Origin: Rhodothermaceae bacterium | GTDB taxonomy: Bacteria > Bacteroidota > Rhodothermia > Rhodothermales > Bin80 | Length of the DNA stretch: 64,000 nucleotides | NCBI GenBank assembly: GCA_009841335.1 | Contig: VXLY01000082.1 | Span: 1 to 64,000 of the forward strand | Direction of reading: 5' to 3' | In this document: piece by piece, positions 17,523 through 25,824 of the stretch | How the letters are laid out: each line of letters begins with the position of its first letter | How positions within the stretch are numbered: position 1 is the first letter of the stretch | Made by a program: the position numbers and the translations under genes | The notes under the pieces: model-generated | Told to the model about the DNA's origin: nothing | Seen by the model: the letters and a program-made list of their open reading frames with translations, nothing else | Database searches by the model: none

Positions 17523-18701
17523 CTAGTCTTCCTTTTTTGACCTGATCATTACTTGCGGTATCCTGAAACCGTCTTCATTTTCTACAAACGTTCTCACCAC
17601 CATCAGGTCGACCTCGGTTATGGTAGGTATTCCGCCGCTTCCTATATGCGTGTACGCTCCTGTCTCAGGATCAATCCTAAAGGTCAAAACGCGTCGACGA
17701 TCGTCACCCAGTTCCATTGAGGCGGAAAGGTAGAGCCATCCGTCACCGAATGCCTCCGAGATCGAGAGGGACCCGTGTCCCTTCTCACTTCGGGCACGAC
17801 CATGAAAACGCGTACTGCGTCCACTCTCTGTAATCTCAAGACCAGAGCGTATACCCTCGACACGAACAACCCAAAGCTGATCACCTTCCTCGTTATACGC
17901 CCGAACCACAGGGATAGAGTAGTTCGAAATTGCTACAACTCCGTGATCCTCGTTGCACGAAAGCCTTGCACCGTTCGACATGAATCCAACAATGCTTGGA
18001 TTATCGTATTCGTACGGTGTCCCAAATCCTGTTACGTAGTCCCCGTCCATAGTGTACTTGTGGATAACATGGCCGCTTGATGCTTCGTAACGCACCAAGT
18101 AGAAGTTACCCCGCATCGAACACGCTGCACTCGCCCCAGTACTCGTTCGCAGACTCTTGTCAAATTCGAAAGTACTGCTTTCTGTCCGCTTGAAGACATG
18201 TACCCATTCGTCTGAACCGGCCACGAACACGGTGTTGCCCTCGTCGGCTACCATTAGAAACCTGGGATATCTGAATTCGCCCGGTCCTTCTCCTGCCCGC
18301 CCGAAACTGCCCAGGTAGTTTGCGTCCGTGTCAATTACGTGGACCGTCTTGGTATTGGAGGGTGCGTTCGTCCCAGGATACGCATCCAGTATGAAGATCG
18401 TGCCCTCGCCGTCGGTAGCAATGTCTGAGACAAAACCGAGCATCTCGTAGTCCTCTCCCTCTTCGCGTCCAAAAACGACGGTCCTGAAACCTGTGGTATC
18501 AATAAATGGCGGGAGCTCATCCCATTTCTCCAGATCACTCAGATCAATAACAAGGCTGGGATCAGTTGCTTCTGGAATGCTCTCAGGTCTTGGATGATAT
18601 AAGCGCTTCTCAAACTGGGCGACCGCCGGTGTGGCGAACTGGGCCCACAGCATAAGAACCGCCAGGCAAAAAAGAAATCGAATGGGGCAACGGATGATCA
18701 T
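17523..18701 (-). CDS. Exported 6-bladed beta-propeller protein
   Basis: Starts with a signal peptide (MIIRCPIRFLF to ATPAVAQ) if the ATG at 18701 is used; an upstream in-frame start at 18746 would put 15 extra residues before it. The body has NHL-like propeller signatures such as VSDIATDGEGTIFILDA and YLGSFGRAGEGPGEFRYP, typical of the 6-bladed propeller family common in Bacteroidota, Gemmatimonadota and relatives. Function in this family is mostly unknown; periplasmic or surface localisation is likely. It lies in a sparse region next to a transposase remnant, so it may be accessory. Confidence 0.75.
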   Translation of the reverse strand: MIIRCPIRFLFCLAVLMLWAQFATPAVAQFEKRLYHPRPESIPEATDPSLVIDLSDLEKWDELPPFIDTTGFRTVVFGREEGEDYEMLGFVSDIATDGEGTIFILDAYPGTNAPSNTKTVHVIDTDANYLGSFGRAGEGPGEFRYPRFLMVADEGNTVFVAGSDEWVHVFKRTESSTFEFDKSLRTSTGASAACSMRGNFYLVRYEASSGHVIHKYTMDGDYVTGFGTPYEYDNPSIVGFMSNGARLSCNEDHGVVAISNYSIPVVRAYNEEGDQLWVVRVEGIRSGLEITESGRSTRFHGRARSEKGHGSLSISEAFGDGWLYLSASMELGDDRRRVLTFRIDPETGAYTHIGSGGIPTITEVDLMVVRTFVENEDGFRIPQVMIRSKKED

Positions 18702-18742
18702 GACCAGAAGGGATGTTGGATTAGAAGGGGGTAAAAGCCGCG

Positions 18743-19003
18743 TCATTGACAGGTCTCACGAAAGCGCCTATTGAACAGTGCAAAGTCGTACTGCCCGGCC
18801 TGACGGTGGATCCACGCATTTCTTGGTACCTTCGGAGACAGGGTACACCGACCGTCTAGCCAGAAGATCACCTTGTACCACTTGTTCGCCGCTTCGTCCG
18901 GCAACAGCCGCATAATGTCCAGTAGTGTCAGTCCTGTGCGGTGCGCTTTGCCGGGGCCGGTCAGTGGGACCCCGCGTCCGATCTGCCCGCTCAGACAGGC
19001 CAA
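18743..19003 (-). pseudogene. Remnant of an IS1595-type transposase N terminus
   Basis: The translated fragment reads GPGKAHRTGLTLLDIMRLLP then DEAANKWYKVIFWLDGRC. This strongly resembles the conserved start of IS1595/ISXO2-like transposases (GPGK, a leucine-rich stretch, FPDD-type motif, then W-x-DG-x-x-C before a zinc ribbon). After RC the expected zinc-binding CPxC sequence is lost, apparently by frameshift or deletion, and no DDE catalytic domain follows. I see no terminal inverted repeats. It is a dead fragment that marks an old insertion near the propeller gene. Confidence 0.55.
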
Positions 19004-19082
19004 CTGATCAAAAGTCGCGGTTTAGTAAATGATCGCCCAAAATGACCGATTTGGAACAGAATCCTAATAGGCTGTACGCTAA

Positions 19083-19562
19083 CTACTCATCTTGGCATAA
19101 CATGATGGTAGTGCCATTGTCAATATCCCTGTGCCTTCCCCAATACTCACACTTAATTTTCCTGAGACAATCCGCGAATTCAATCTGCTGCGCTACACCT
19201 GCATTCTCCCCAAGAATACATGCATTAGCCTGCTTATCTTGATCTAAGCATATCATCGCGGTATTGCCATTCCCATCATCTCGATATTCTTCCCAATCCC
19301 CACACTCAGCCTCCGCGATACAAACCTCATATTCTCTATGAACCGCTTCGCTTGCATTCCCTGGAAGAACGCATAATGTAGTCCGCGCCTCAGTCGAGAC
19401 AATTGAAGCATCCTCATCAGTGAGCTTAATTGTATATGTCGTCGTCAATCGTCCCCGCCCATTATCCCCAAGAGTAGGAATTGGCCCGTGTACTCCAGAA
19501 CATCCTGCGGTACAGAGAAAAACTAGAAGGAATCCAGTAAGGTAAATCCTTGAATTGCGCAT
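19083..19562 (-). CDS. Small Cys-rich lipoprotein with an internal duplication
   Basis: Signal peptide followed by the lipobox LCTAGC, so a lipoprotein of about 140 mature residues. The C-terminal half contains two similar units. The first has VCIAEAECGDWEEYRDDGNG then TAMICLDQ. The second has DCLRKIKCEYWGRHRDIDNG then TTIMLCQDE. Each has three equally spaced cysteines, which suggests disulfide-stabilised repeats. I do not recognise the family. Upstream spacing and orientation suggest its own transcription unit. Confidence 0.6.
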   Translation of the reverse strand: MRNSRIYLTGFLLVFLCTAGCSGVHGPIPTLGDNGRGRLTTTYTIKLTDEDASIVSTEARTTLCVLPGNASEAVHREYEVCIAEAECGDWEEYRDDGNGNTAMICLDQDKQANACILGENAGVAQQIEFADCLRKIKCEYWGRHRDIDNGTTIMLCQDE

Positions 19563-20127
19563 CTGCTTCGAACGTTTTGGTTAGAGGTAACCGCTGCGGC
19601 GGAATAGCGATTATTCCTATCAACTTCAATCACTTAACCCAAGATACCATAAATTGATGTTGCCTGAATATTCAGGTCAACGAACGAGTACAGTCGAGGA
19701 ATGGCGCGGTGAGGCCCCAAAGGCACTAAACCGCTGTAAACGCATGCAGTCAGCCATGTTTGAATAATAAAGGCAAGATAGTGCACACCTAAATAAAGGC
19801 GTGGTACTAGAGTTAGTTGAAACTTGACAGTTATAACCGGCTGGGCGTGGATTCAAGTTGATGTTTCTATACTCGTTCCAGTCTGCCAACCTGAGAGCAC
19901 AAAGTTGATCAAAGTATTTGATAGGCTTCAGTCGTAGTTCGGTAACTCGACTCAAACTCAATGCACACGCTCCTCCTCCTGTAAATAATTTTAGCGTCGC
20001 CAGCAAAAACATGTCTGTCGCTGAACACTTGATTCAATTCGAGATGTCCCGAACCGATGATATTTTTATCGCCAGATGTCCACCGGCCCGCACGTACTCC
20101 TTGCAGGTCCCCCATGCTGTGTCTGTT
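19563..20127. other. Intergenic region without a convincing gene
   Basis: About 565 bases between the Cys-rich lipoprotein and the antiporter. A plus-strand frame around 19657-19764 gives a short protein-like peptide (containing TVEEWRGEAPKALNRCKRMQ) with two stop codons after it. It has no ribosome binding site or recognisable family and may be a gene remnant. No repeats or RNA genes were seen. Confidence 0.35.
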
Positions 20128-21555
20128 TCAGACTAACCAGCCTGCAATCAAAAATGCACAGAAAGAAATCACAGCAACCAGCGCAGAATAAGGCAGTTGC
20201 GTATTCACGTGGTCCACGTGGTCACATGCGGAAGCCATCGAAGATATGATGGATGTGTCTGATAGCGGCGATGCGTGATCACCATACACGCCCCCCGAAA
20301 GCACGGCACCAAGCATTAGGGGCACAGAAATGTCCAGCCCCTCCGCCAGCGGTAACGCCAGAGGAATCAGAATCGCGAAAGTTGTCCAGGAGGACCCCAG
20401 CGTAAAGGACACAACACACCCTATGGCAAAGACCAGCGCAGGCAACCACCAGGTCCAGATGTCCTCTCCCAAAACCGAAACTACATAGGGTCCCATTTCC
20501 AGGCTCCGCGAAACCTCACCAAGCGCAAACGCAAGCACAAGCAACCCAACCACACCAACCAGGCCTGATGCGCCCTTGATAACATAATTTGTTGACTTGT
20601 CTGGCATCAGAAGCGGTTGACCCTGTCGCGGTAGCATATAAACAAGCATCGCAACAACGATGGCCGTGCCCACAGCCCATAATACTGCCGTCGAACCACT
20701 GCCGTCCATAAGATTCCCGTTGCCTGTCACGTACAGGCTGACGAAGATCATGCCGATCATTACAAATACCGGAACCAGAAAATCATACACTCGCCCTTTG
20801 TCCGGTTTGACGGGTTCCAAGCCAGTCACCTCATCTGCAATCATTGGGCTAGATCCAGGGCGGATTAACTGCCCCGTGGTGGCTGCTCTGCGTTCGGCGG
20901 TGCGCATCGGGCCAAATCCCCATCCCGTTAACGCAAGCACTAGAGCAAATGCTATGGCAAGAAGGCAGAAAAAATTGTAGAGCAGCGCACTAAACAGCGT
21001 ACTCACTGCATTGCTGTCATACCCTTGCGTAATCAATAACCCAAGCACAAATGCACCCCAGCCGTTGAGTGGAATAGCCATGCACACTGGGGCGCTGGTC
21101 GCATCACAGTAATAGGCCAGCTTCTCCCTTGGAAGTTTTAGTCCATCAAAAAACGGCCGGCTGAGCGTGCCTACAATCAGAGACGTGATGCTAGATTCCA
21201 CAAAGACCAACAAGCCCGTGACCCAGGCGAGCAACTCTACACCGCGACGAGTTTTGGCCAACCCTGCTGTCTGAACAAAGCGCACGAAAGCGGCTACCCC
21301 ACCAGATACCTGAACCAGCGCAATCAGCCCCCCAACCAGCAGACTGAACAGCACAATTTTTGTGTTTGATGGTTCGGCAAATACCGCCACCACCACATCG
21401 GCCATACCAATCAGGCCCTGAATCACATTACCACCCGCCAATATGGTTGTCCCAACCCATAACCCGATAACCAGAGACAAGAATACCTGTCTCGTCCAGA
21501 GTGCCAGCCCAATCGCCACAATCGGCGGTAAAAGGACAACCCAGTCTGTTGGCAT
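20128..21555 (-). CDS. NhaC-family Na+/H+ antiporter-like transporter
   Basis: A 475-aa polytopic inner-membrane protein with about 12 hydrophobic segments. Regions such as SLLVGGLIALVQVSGG, FVESSITSLIVGTLSRPFFD, YCDATSAPVCMAIPLNGWGA and GGVYGDHASPLSDTSIISSM match the NhaC/ion-transporter superfamily, in which the GDH-x-SP-x-SDT segment is highly conserved. Substrate is probably Na+ exchanged for H+, though some relatives exchange amino acids or dicarboxylates. The start lies 3 nt after the stop of the upstream redoxin gene, so the two are co-transcribed. Confidence 0.87.
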   Translation of the reverse strand: MPTDWVVLLPPIVAIGLALWTRQVFLSLVIGLWVGTTILAGGNVIQGLIGMADVVVAVFAEPSNTKIVLFSLLVGGLIALVQVSGGVAAFVRFVQTAGLAKTRRGVELLAWVTGLLVFVESSITSLIVGTLSRPFFDGLKLPREKLAYYCDATSAPVCMAIPLNGWGAFVLGLLITQGYDSNAVSTLFSALLYNFFCLLAIAFALVLALTGWGFGPMRTAERRAATTGQLIRPGSSPMIADEVTGLEPVKPDKGRVYDFLVPVFVMIGMIFVSLYVTGNGNLMDGSGSTAVLWAVGTAIVVAMLVYMLPRQGQPLLMPDKSTNYVIKGASGLVGVVGLLVLAFALGEVSRSLEMGPYVVSVLGEDIWTWWLPALVFAIGCVVSFTLGSSWTTFAILIPLALPLAEGLDISVPLMLGAVLSGGVYGDHASPLSDTSIISSMASACDHVDHVNTQLPYSALVAVISFCAFLIAGWLV

Positions 21556-21558
21556 TTG

Positions 21559-22122
21559 CTACTTCCATTTTATGTTGCAGCCCATAGAAGGGCGCTGCGG
21601 CATAGTCACGACACTAAGAGTCAGAAGCTCGTCCACTGCCTGCAGAAACTCTTCGCCCGTCGCCCGACCAATTCCCGGGCGGCTCTCGTCAAACCTTCCT
21701 CGATAAGCCAGACGTTGATTCTCGTCATACAGAAAAATATCAGGCGTGCACTCCGCACCATAAGACTTAGCCACAGACTGAGACTCATCATACAGGTAGG
21801 GAAATGGATACTTCTTATCCTGTGCACGCTGGCCCATGGCCTCAAAAGAATCCTGAGGGTACTGCAAAGCATCATTGCTGCTGATACCGACAAGGTTTAC
21901 CCCTCTATCACTGCAGACCCGTGCGGCATTCACCAGAGCATCTTCAATGTGAACAACAAACGGACAATGATTGCACATGAAGACAATTGCGATTGGCTTC
22001 CCATCCGATGCACGCTCAAGGTTTAGTGATTCACTGCCAACTGTCTCAGGATTACTGACAGGTAAATCAAATTCTGGAGCTGGCGCTCCAAGGTCTATCA
22101 TTTGTGAATACGTAATTGCCAT
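21559..22122 (-). CDS. Thioredoxin-fold redoxin (AhpC/TSA-like)
   Basis: A 187-aa cytoplasmic protein of the redoxin group. The active-site motif is FMCNHCPFV (C50, C53), an unusual CNHC found in a widespread uncharacterised family. The rest follows the redoxin plan: NLVGISSNDA, a DESQSVAKSYGA segment, and TPDIFLYDENQ with the cis-proline. The role is probably thiol redox or peroxide response, not demonstrated. It precedes the antiporter by 3 nt. Confidence 0.85.
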   Translation of the reverse strand: MAITYSQMIDLGAPAPEFDLPVSNPETVGSESLNLERASDGKPIAIVFMCNHCPFVVHIEDALVNAARVCSDRGVNLVGISSNDALQYPQDSFEAMGQRAQDKKYPFPYLYDESQSVAKSYGAECTPDIFLYDENQRLAYRGRFDESRPGIGRATGEEFLQAVDELLTLSVVTMPQRPSMGCNIKWK

Positions 22123-22203
22123 GAAAACTTGCTTAGTGTGTTCTGAGTTGTGAGAATGTAGCGCTAAAGATTGACATCGCAGTCTAGCGCTTCAAAAATA
22201 CTC

Positions 22204-22848
22204 CTATGATACAGGTCGTATGCGGTGAAGCGGTTCCGTAACACAGCGGGCAATGCTTGCCATATGCTCACCTACACGCCCTATCGAATACGCGCCTACC
22301 GTACATACGACGGCTTGGTTTGCAGACAGCTCGGATTCAGCCAGACGGGCAAAAACCTCGCGGAGAACCTCAGCAATGGCTTCCTGCTCCTTCTGCGCAA
22401 GATCCGCTTTATTCATATCTCCCTCAATAAAACAGTCCCGCACAGCATTAAACTGACCCAGCGTACGCGTACGGAGCTCACGAATTTCGTCCACAATAGC
22501 ACCAATGCGGGGAGCGGTGGCTAATGTAGCTGTCTTCTCCATCGTCCGTCCCAAATACCCGATACGCTCGGCCTCCTGTGCAACCGTTAGCAGTTTGACA
22601 CAGAGCACCAGCTCTCGCTTCGGGTCAATATTCAAGTGTTCCAATACAGCCCGACGCACAGACTGCTCACGCTTACGAATCACAGCTTCCTGAGCGGAAA
22701 GATCTGTATCCAGGATTTCGTTTTCCAGGAGTCGCCCACTTGAGGCAGCAAATAAATCGCGACCCGTGTCCAACATAACCTTAACATCATCCAAGGCGTC
22801 TATGATGAGAGGTGGTTGGTTACCCGTGAAAAAATCCAGAAAGCCCAT
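22204..22848 (-). CDS. PhoU-domain protein (DUF47-like)
   Basis: A 214-aa, largely helical protein with acidic metal-binding stretches typical of PhoU bundles (for example AEVLREVFARLAESELS and YSIGRVGEHMASIARC). Such proteins modulate phosphate transport or signalling. No phosphate transporter or PhoR/PhoB genes are nearby, so its partner is elsewhere. It begins 14 nt after the nadD stop on the same strand. Confidence 0.75.
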   Translation of the reverse strand: MGFLDFFTGNQPPLIIDALDDVKVMLDTGRDLFAASSGRLLENEILDTDLSAQEAVIRKREQSVRRAVLEHLNIDPKRELVLCVKLLTVAQEAERIGYLGRTMEKTATLATAPRIGAIVDEIRELRTRTLGQFNAVRDCFIEGDMNKADLAQKEQEAIAEVLREVFARLAESELSANQAVVCTVGAYSIGRVGEHMASIARCVTEPLHRIRPVS

Positions 22849-22862
22849 GACCTAGGGGCAAT

Positions 22863-23477
22863 TTAGGTGTCGCTCTCCTTGCAGTTGTTATACCCTCCGT
22901 ACAAGCGATGTTTGGCAATGTAGGAATGTACATCGTCCGAAACCAAATGACGTACAGGCTGCCCTCCGGAAAATCTACTGCGAATATGCTCTGCACTGAT
23001 TGCTATTTCTGGCGCCTCCATGAATTGAACACGCCCTCGTAAATATTCTGGCAAGTCTGTTTCTCCAACAAGGTACCCTGCGCGAGGATAAACCAGAATC
23101 TGTACCCTCCTGGCGATAACATCCGGCCGCATCCAAGTGTGAAACTGCTTCAGGCTATCACTCCCTAGAATCAGGTAAAAATCTGCATCGGGGTATCGTT
23201 CCCTCAACGCGTCAAGCATTCGTATGGTATACGTCGGACGCTCAATGGTCGACTCTATATCAGAAACCCGATAGTGTCCGTAGTCTGCAATAGCAGCCCG
23301 CACCATTCCCAGACGGTCTTGGTACTGTGAAAGTTGTTTCTGGGATTTATGCGGTGGATCGTATGCAGGCACCCATAAAATCAACTCCAGCCCGAAATTC
23401 GATCGCGCAAACTCGGCAATCCTCAAATGGGCGCAGTGCGGTGGATCAAAGCTTCCGCCAAAAATGCCCACGTTCAT
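22863..23477 (-). CDS. nadD: Nicotinate-nucleotide adenylyltransferase
   Basis: Makes nicotinate adenine dinucleotide from NaMN and ATP in NAD synthesis. The N terminus MNVGIFGGSFDPPHCAHL carries the nucleotidyltransferase motif G-x-FDP-x-H-x-x-H. Further motifs are WVPAYDPPHKS and YLILGSDSLKQFHTW, and the C-terminal ISAEHIRSRF segment corresponds to the family's ISSTxIR motif. The 204-aa size is typical. It sits between the BamD-like and PhoU-like genes in the same direction. Confidence 0.95.
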   Translation of the reverse strand: MNVGIFGGSFDPPHCAHLRIAEFARSNFGLELILWVPAYDPPHKSQKQLSQYQDRLGMVRAAIADYGHYRVSDIESTIERPTYTIRMLDALRERYPDADFYLILGSDSLKQFHTWMRPDVIARRVQILVYPRAGYLVGETDLPEYLRGRVQFMEAPEIAISAEHIRSRFSGGQPVRHLVSDDVHSYIAKHRLYGGYNNCKESDT

Positions 23478-23501
23478 CTATTTGTAAAAGCGCCCAATAC
23501 G

Positions 23502-24302
23502 CTATAGTGCTGCGTCGTTGTCGATCAATGCGTCAAGATCTTGTTCCGCCTGCTCATTGAGCTCGCTGGCTACTTCAATCAGTTCACTCTCAGGAAAAAG
23601 GTCCACTAGACGCTGATAATTATCAATCGCTTTCTGTAAGCGCTCCGGCTGGCGCTGTGTGATACTCTGTGCACTGAACTCAATGTACGACCTCATGGCT
23701 CCCAGTAGGGCGTCATCTGCCAAGGGAGTATCCGGGTACTTGTCAAATACCAACTCATAAGACAATGCTGCCGCTTGGTAGAGGCCTCGTCGCTCATAAA
23801 GCCTAGCAGCGTGAAATTGCTTGTCGGCCAACTTCTGACGCAACTCCCCAACGCGCTGAATCGCAACATCTACGGAATCATGATTGGAATAGCGCTGAAT
23901 GTATAAATTGAAAACCTCGATCCCCCTCCGTGTACTCGTTTGATCCAGTTCAATTTGCGGGGAGCGCTCAAAGAAGGTCATGGCCCGCTCAAACTCAGCA
24001 TCCGGAACACGCGGGTCGGCCCTGAAAAGCTCCGCGAATCGGGTGTACTCATTGGCTGCAAGGATGTAATCCCTGTTCTGGCGATGAGAACGAGCCAAAT
24101 ACAGTTGTGCATCCGGAGCCCACTCATGCTCACGTCCAAATTCAGAAACGCCGTTGAAGTACTGGGCCGCCCGACTATAGCGGCCAGCTTCGTAGTGCTC
24201 TAACCCTTTCGTATATGCCTCATTGGGAGAATCATAGCTGAGACGCCCTGATCCTGCACACCCGGCTACAAACAGAACAAGAACAATTACTTGGTTTTTC
24301 AT
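23502..24302 (-). CDS. bamD: BamD-like outer membrane assembly lipoprotein
   Basis: Lipoprotein signal ending in FVAGC (Cys15), followed by tetratricopeptide repeats such as YTKGLEHYEAGRYSRAAQYF, AQLYLARSHRQNRDYILAANEYTRF split over two helices, and YLYERRGLYQAAALSYELVF-like units. The YYFxRG-like plan and the length of 266 aa match BamD, the essential lipoprotein partner of BamA in outer membrane protein insertion. This supports a diderm organism. It lies upstream of nadD. Confidence 0.82.
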   Translation of the reverse strand: MKNQVIVLVLFVAGCAGSGRLSYDSPNEAYTKGLEHYEAGRYSRAAQYFNGVSEFGREHEWAPDAQLYLARSHRQNRDYILAANEYTRFAELFRADPRVPDAEFERAMTFFERSPQIELDQTSTRRGIEVFNLYIQRYSNHDSVDVAIQRVGELRQKLADKQFHAARLYERRGLYQAAALSYELVFDKYPDTPLADDALLGAMRSYIEFSAQSITQRQPERLQKAIDNYQRLVDLFPESELIEVASELNEQAEQDLDALIDNDAAL

Positions 24303-24404
24303 CCAGAAATCGAATAATATGCACGCTGCTTAATGCTAGGAAGCAAACGCATATCACCGTAGAATCATTGTGCAGTTACCGTAACGGGATCACACTGTTC
24401 CTTA

Positions 24405-25823
24405 TCAGCGAACCCGCTGCGGACCGTTGGGTGTGTGTCTAAAAAAATAAAACTCCGTGTTACGCTGATTGTCTCCAAATTGGATCTGTATACTTAAACC
24501 TTCATACAGCGATGCTCCCAGCAGACGCTCCCGCGATATATCTCCCTCGTCAAGATTTTCCAGTATCATACTTGCAACATCGTAGCCTACGTACGCAAGC
24601 CGATCAGGCGCAGCGCCTCCGTTAGCCACTTCATACTTCTGAACAAAGTTCCGCACACTCCGGCTCAGATCATTAACGTAGTAGACATCCGTATAGTATA
24701 TCGGCATTGACAGGTTATAGTTATTCAGATCAAGAGAGGGCCAAGCCAATGAGCCAAGTATGATCGGGCGCACCCCTCTCCGCCTAAAATTAATGACTGT
24801 TCTTCCTACCAACCGAGAGGCGTCCAATTCATTATCGCGATGGATCGCCAAATAAATCCCCTCGGCCGCCCTAAGTGAATCTGAACTGATCACGTTCGGT
24901 GATCTTATCCAATCTGAATCAGGACCGACCTGATAAACAAAAGTTGGCGTGAGGTCGTGGGCAGCAAGTCCCTCTTCAAATCCCCGGGCCATTTCCTCAC
25001 TCATAGGATTACCCGCTTCTACCATAATGCCAATGTCCCGCAGTTTCAGGTAGTCAACGGCCTGTCGGGCCGTATAGCGTCCGCGCTCTGCTAATGTAGC
25101 ATTGACCTGAAAAACATATCTGCGCCCCCGCGTTATCTGGCCATCGGTAGCCAGCGGAGCTATCATCACGGTCTGCTGCTGTTCCACCGAACGGGCGGCG
25201 GAGTGAACTTGGTCACTGAACAGCGGACCAATGATTACGGATACACCTTCGTTCACTAGTGCATTAGCCGCTGACCTTGCACCGGCTTCGGAGTTCTTTG
25301 TATCCCTGAATACGATCCGTATTTTCGGATCGTGGCGCGAGTTGTAATTCTCAATAGCAAGCTGCACACCGCTGAAAATAGACTGCGTTAGCGGCAGCTC
25401 ATCACGCGAAAGAGGTAGCGCCAAACCGAGGTTTATTGCGCTGTCATTCACTCGTTTATGCTCCCGGCCGATTCTGGCTGCCGCGATAACGCGTTCAGCT
25501 TCTTCACGGTAACGACTACTAGAGTATTCACGAATGAACTCCTGCAAAAGATCAATAGCCGCCTGGTGATCGCCATGTCGATAGAGTGCCTTACCCGCCA
25601 TCAAATGTGCTGCGGTCGTTTTGGTATGCACAGGATCCCGCTCATACACATCTCTGAAACCAAAAAAAGCACCAGCGTAATCCTCTGCCTCATAGGCACC
25701 TAACGCAGCAGCAAAAGCTTCCTCTACCTCCACCGACTGCCCGGGCGGCGCCTGGGCAGCACATACCCCCGCTCCCAATAGGAGCACAGCACAGATCAAT
25801 GAAAAACGGATACTCGGCTGCAT
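24405..25823 (-). CDS. TPR plus periplasmic-binding-fold protein (LpoA-like penicillin-binding protein activator)
   Basis: Signal peptide (MQPSIRFSLICAVLLLGAG with cleavage near VCAAQ), then TPR-like helices (ALGAYEAEDYAGAFFGFRDV, KALYRHGDHQAAIDLLQEFI). A periplasmic binding protein type I domain follows (GLALPLSRDELPLTQSIFSG, VSVIIGPLFSDQ, IMVEAGNPMSEEMARGFEE). This two-part plan is that of the LpoA/YraM-like activators of peptidoglycan synthases and of branched-chain amino acid receptor relatives. ATG at 25823 lies 1 nt after the guaA stop (TAG-C-ATG), so translation is probably coupled to guaA. Confidence 0.7.
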   Translation of the reverse strand: MQPSIRFSLICAVLLLGAGVCAAQAPPGQSVEVEEAFAAALGAYEAEDYAGAFFGFRDVYERDPVHTKTTAAHLMAGKALYRHGDHQAAIDLLQEFIREYSSSRYREEAERVIAAARIGREHKRVNDSAINLGLALPLSRDELPLTQSIFSGVQLAIENYNSRHDPKIRIVFRDTKNSEAGARSAANALVNEGVSVIIGPLFSDQVHSAARSVEQQQTVMIAPLATDGQITRGRRYVFQVNATLAERGRYTARQAVDYLKLRDIGIMVEAGNPMSEEMARGFEEGLAAHDLTPTFVYQVGPDSDWIRSPNVISSDSLRAAEGIYLAIHRDNELDASRLVGRTVINFRRRGVRPIILGSLAWPSLDLNNYNLSMPIYYTDVYYVNDLSRSVRNFVQKYEVANGGAAPDRLAYVGYDVASMILENLDEGDISRERLLGASLYEGLSIQIQFGDNQRNTEFYFFRHTPNGPQRVR

Positions 25824-25824
25824 G

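Noticed and set aside
19657..19764. Short plus-strand peptide with two stops at its end
   Set aside because: Thirty-five residues, no ribosome binding site and no recognisable family; not enough to call a gene.
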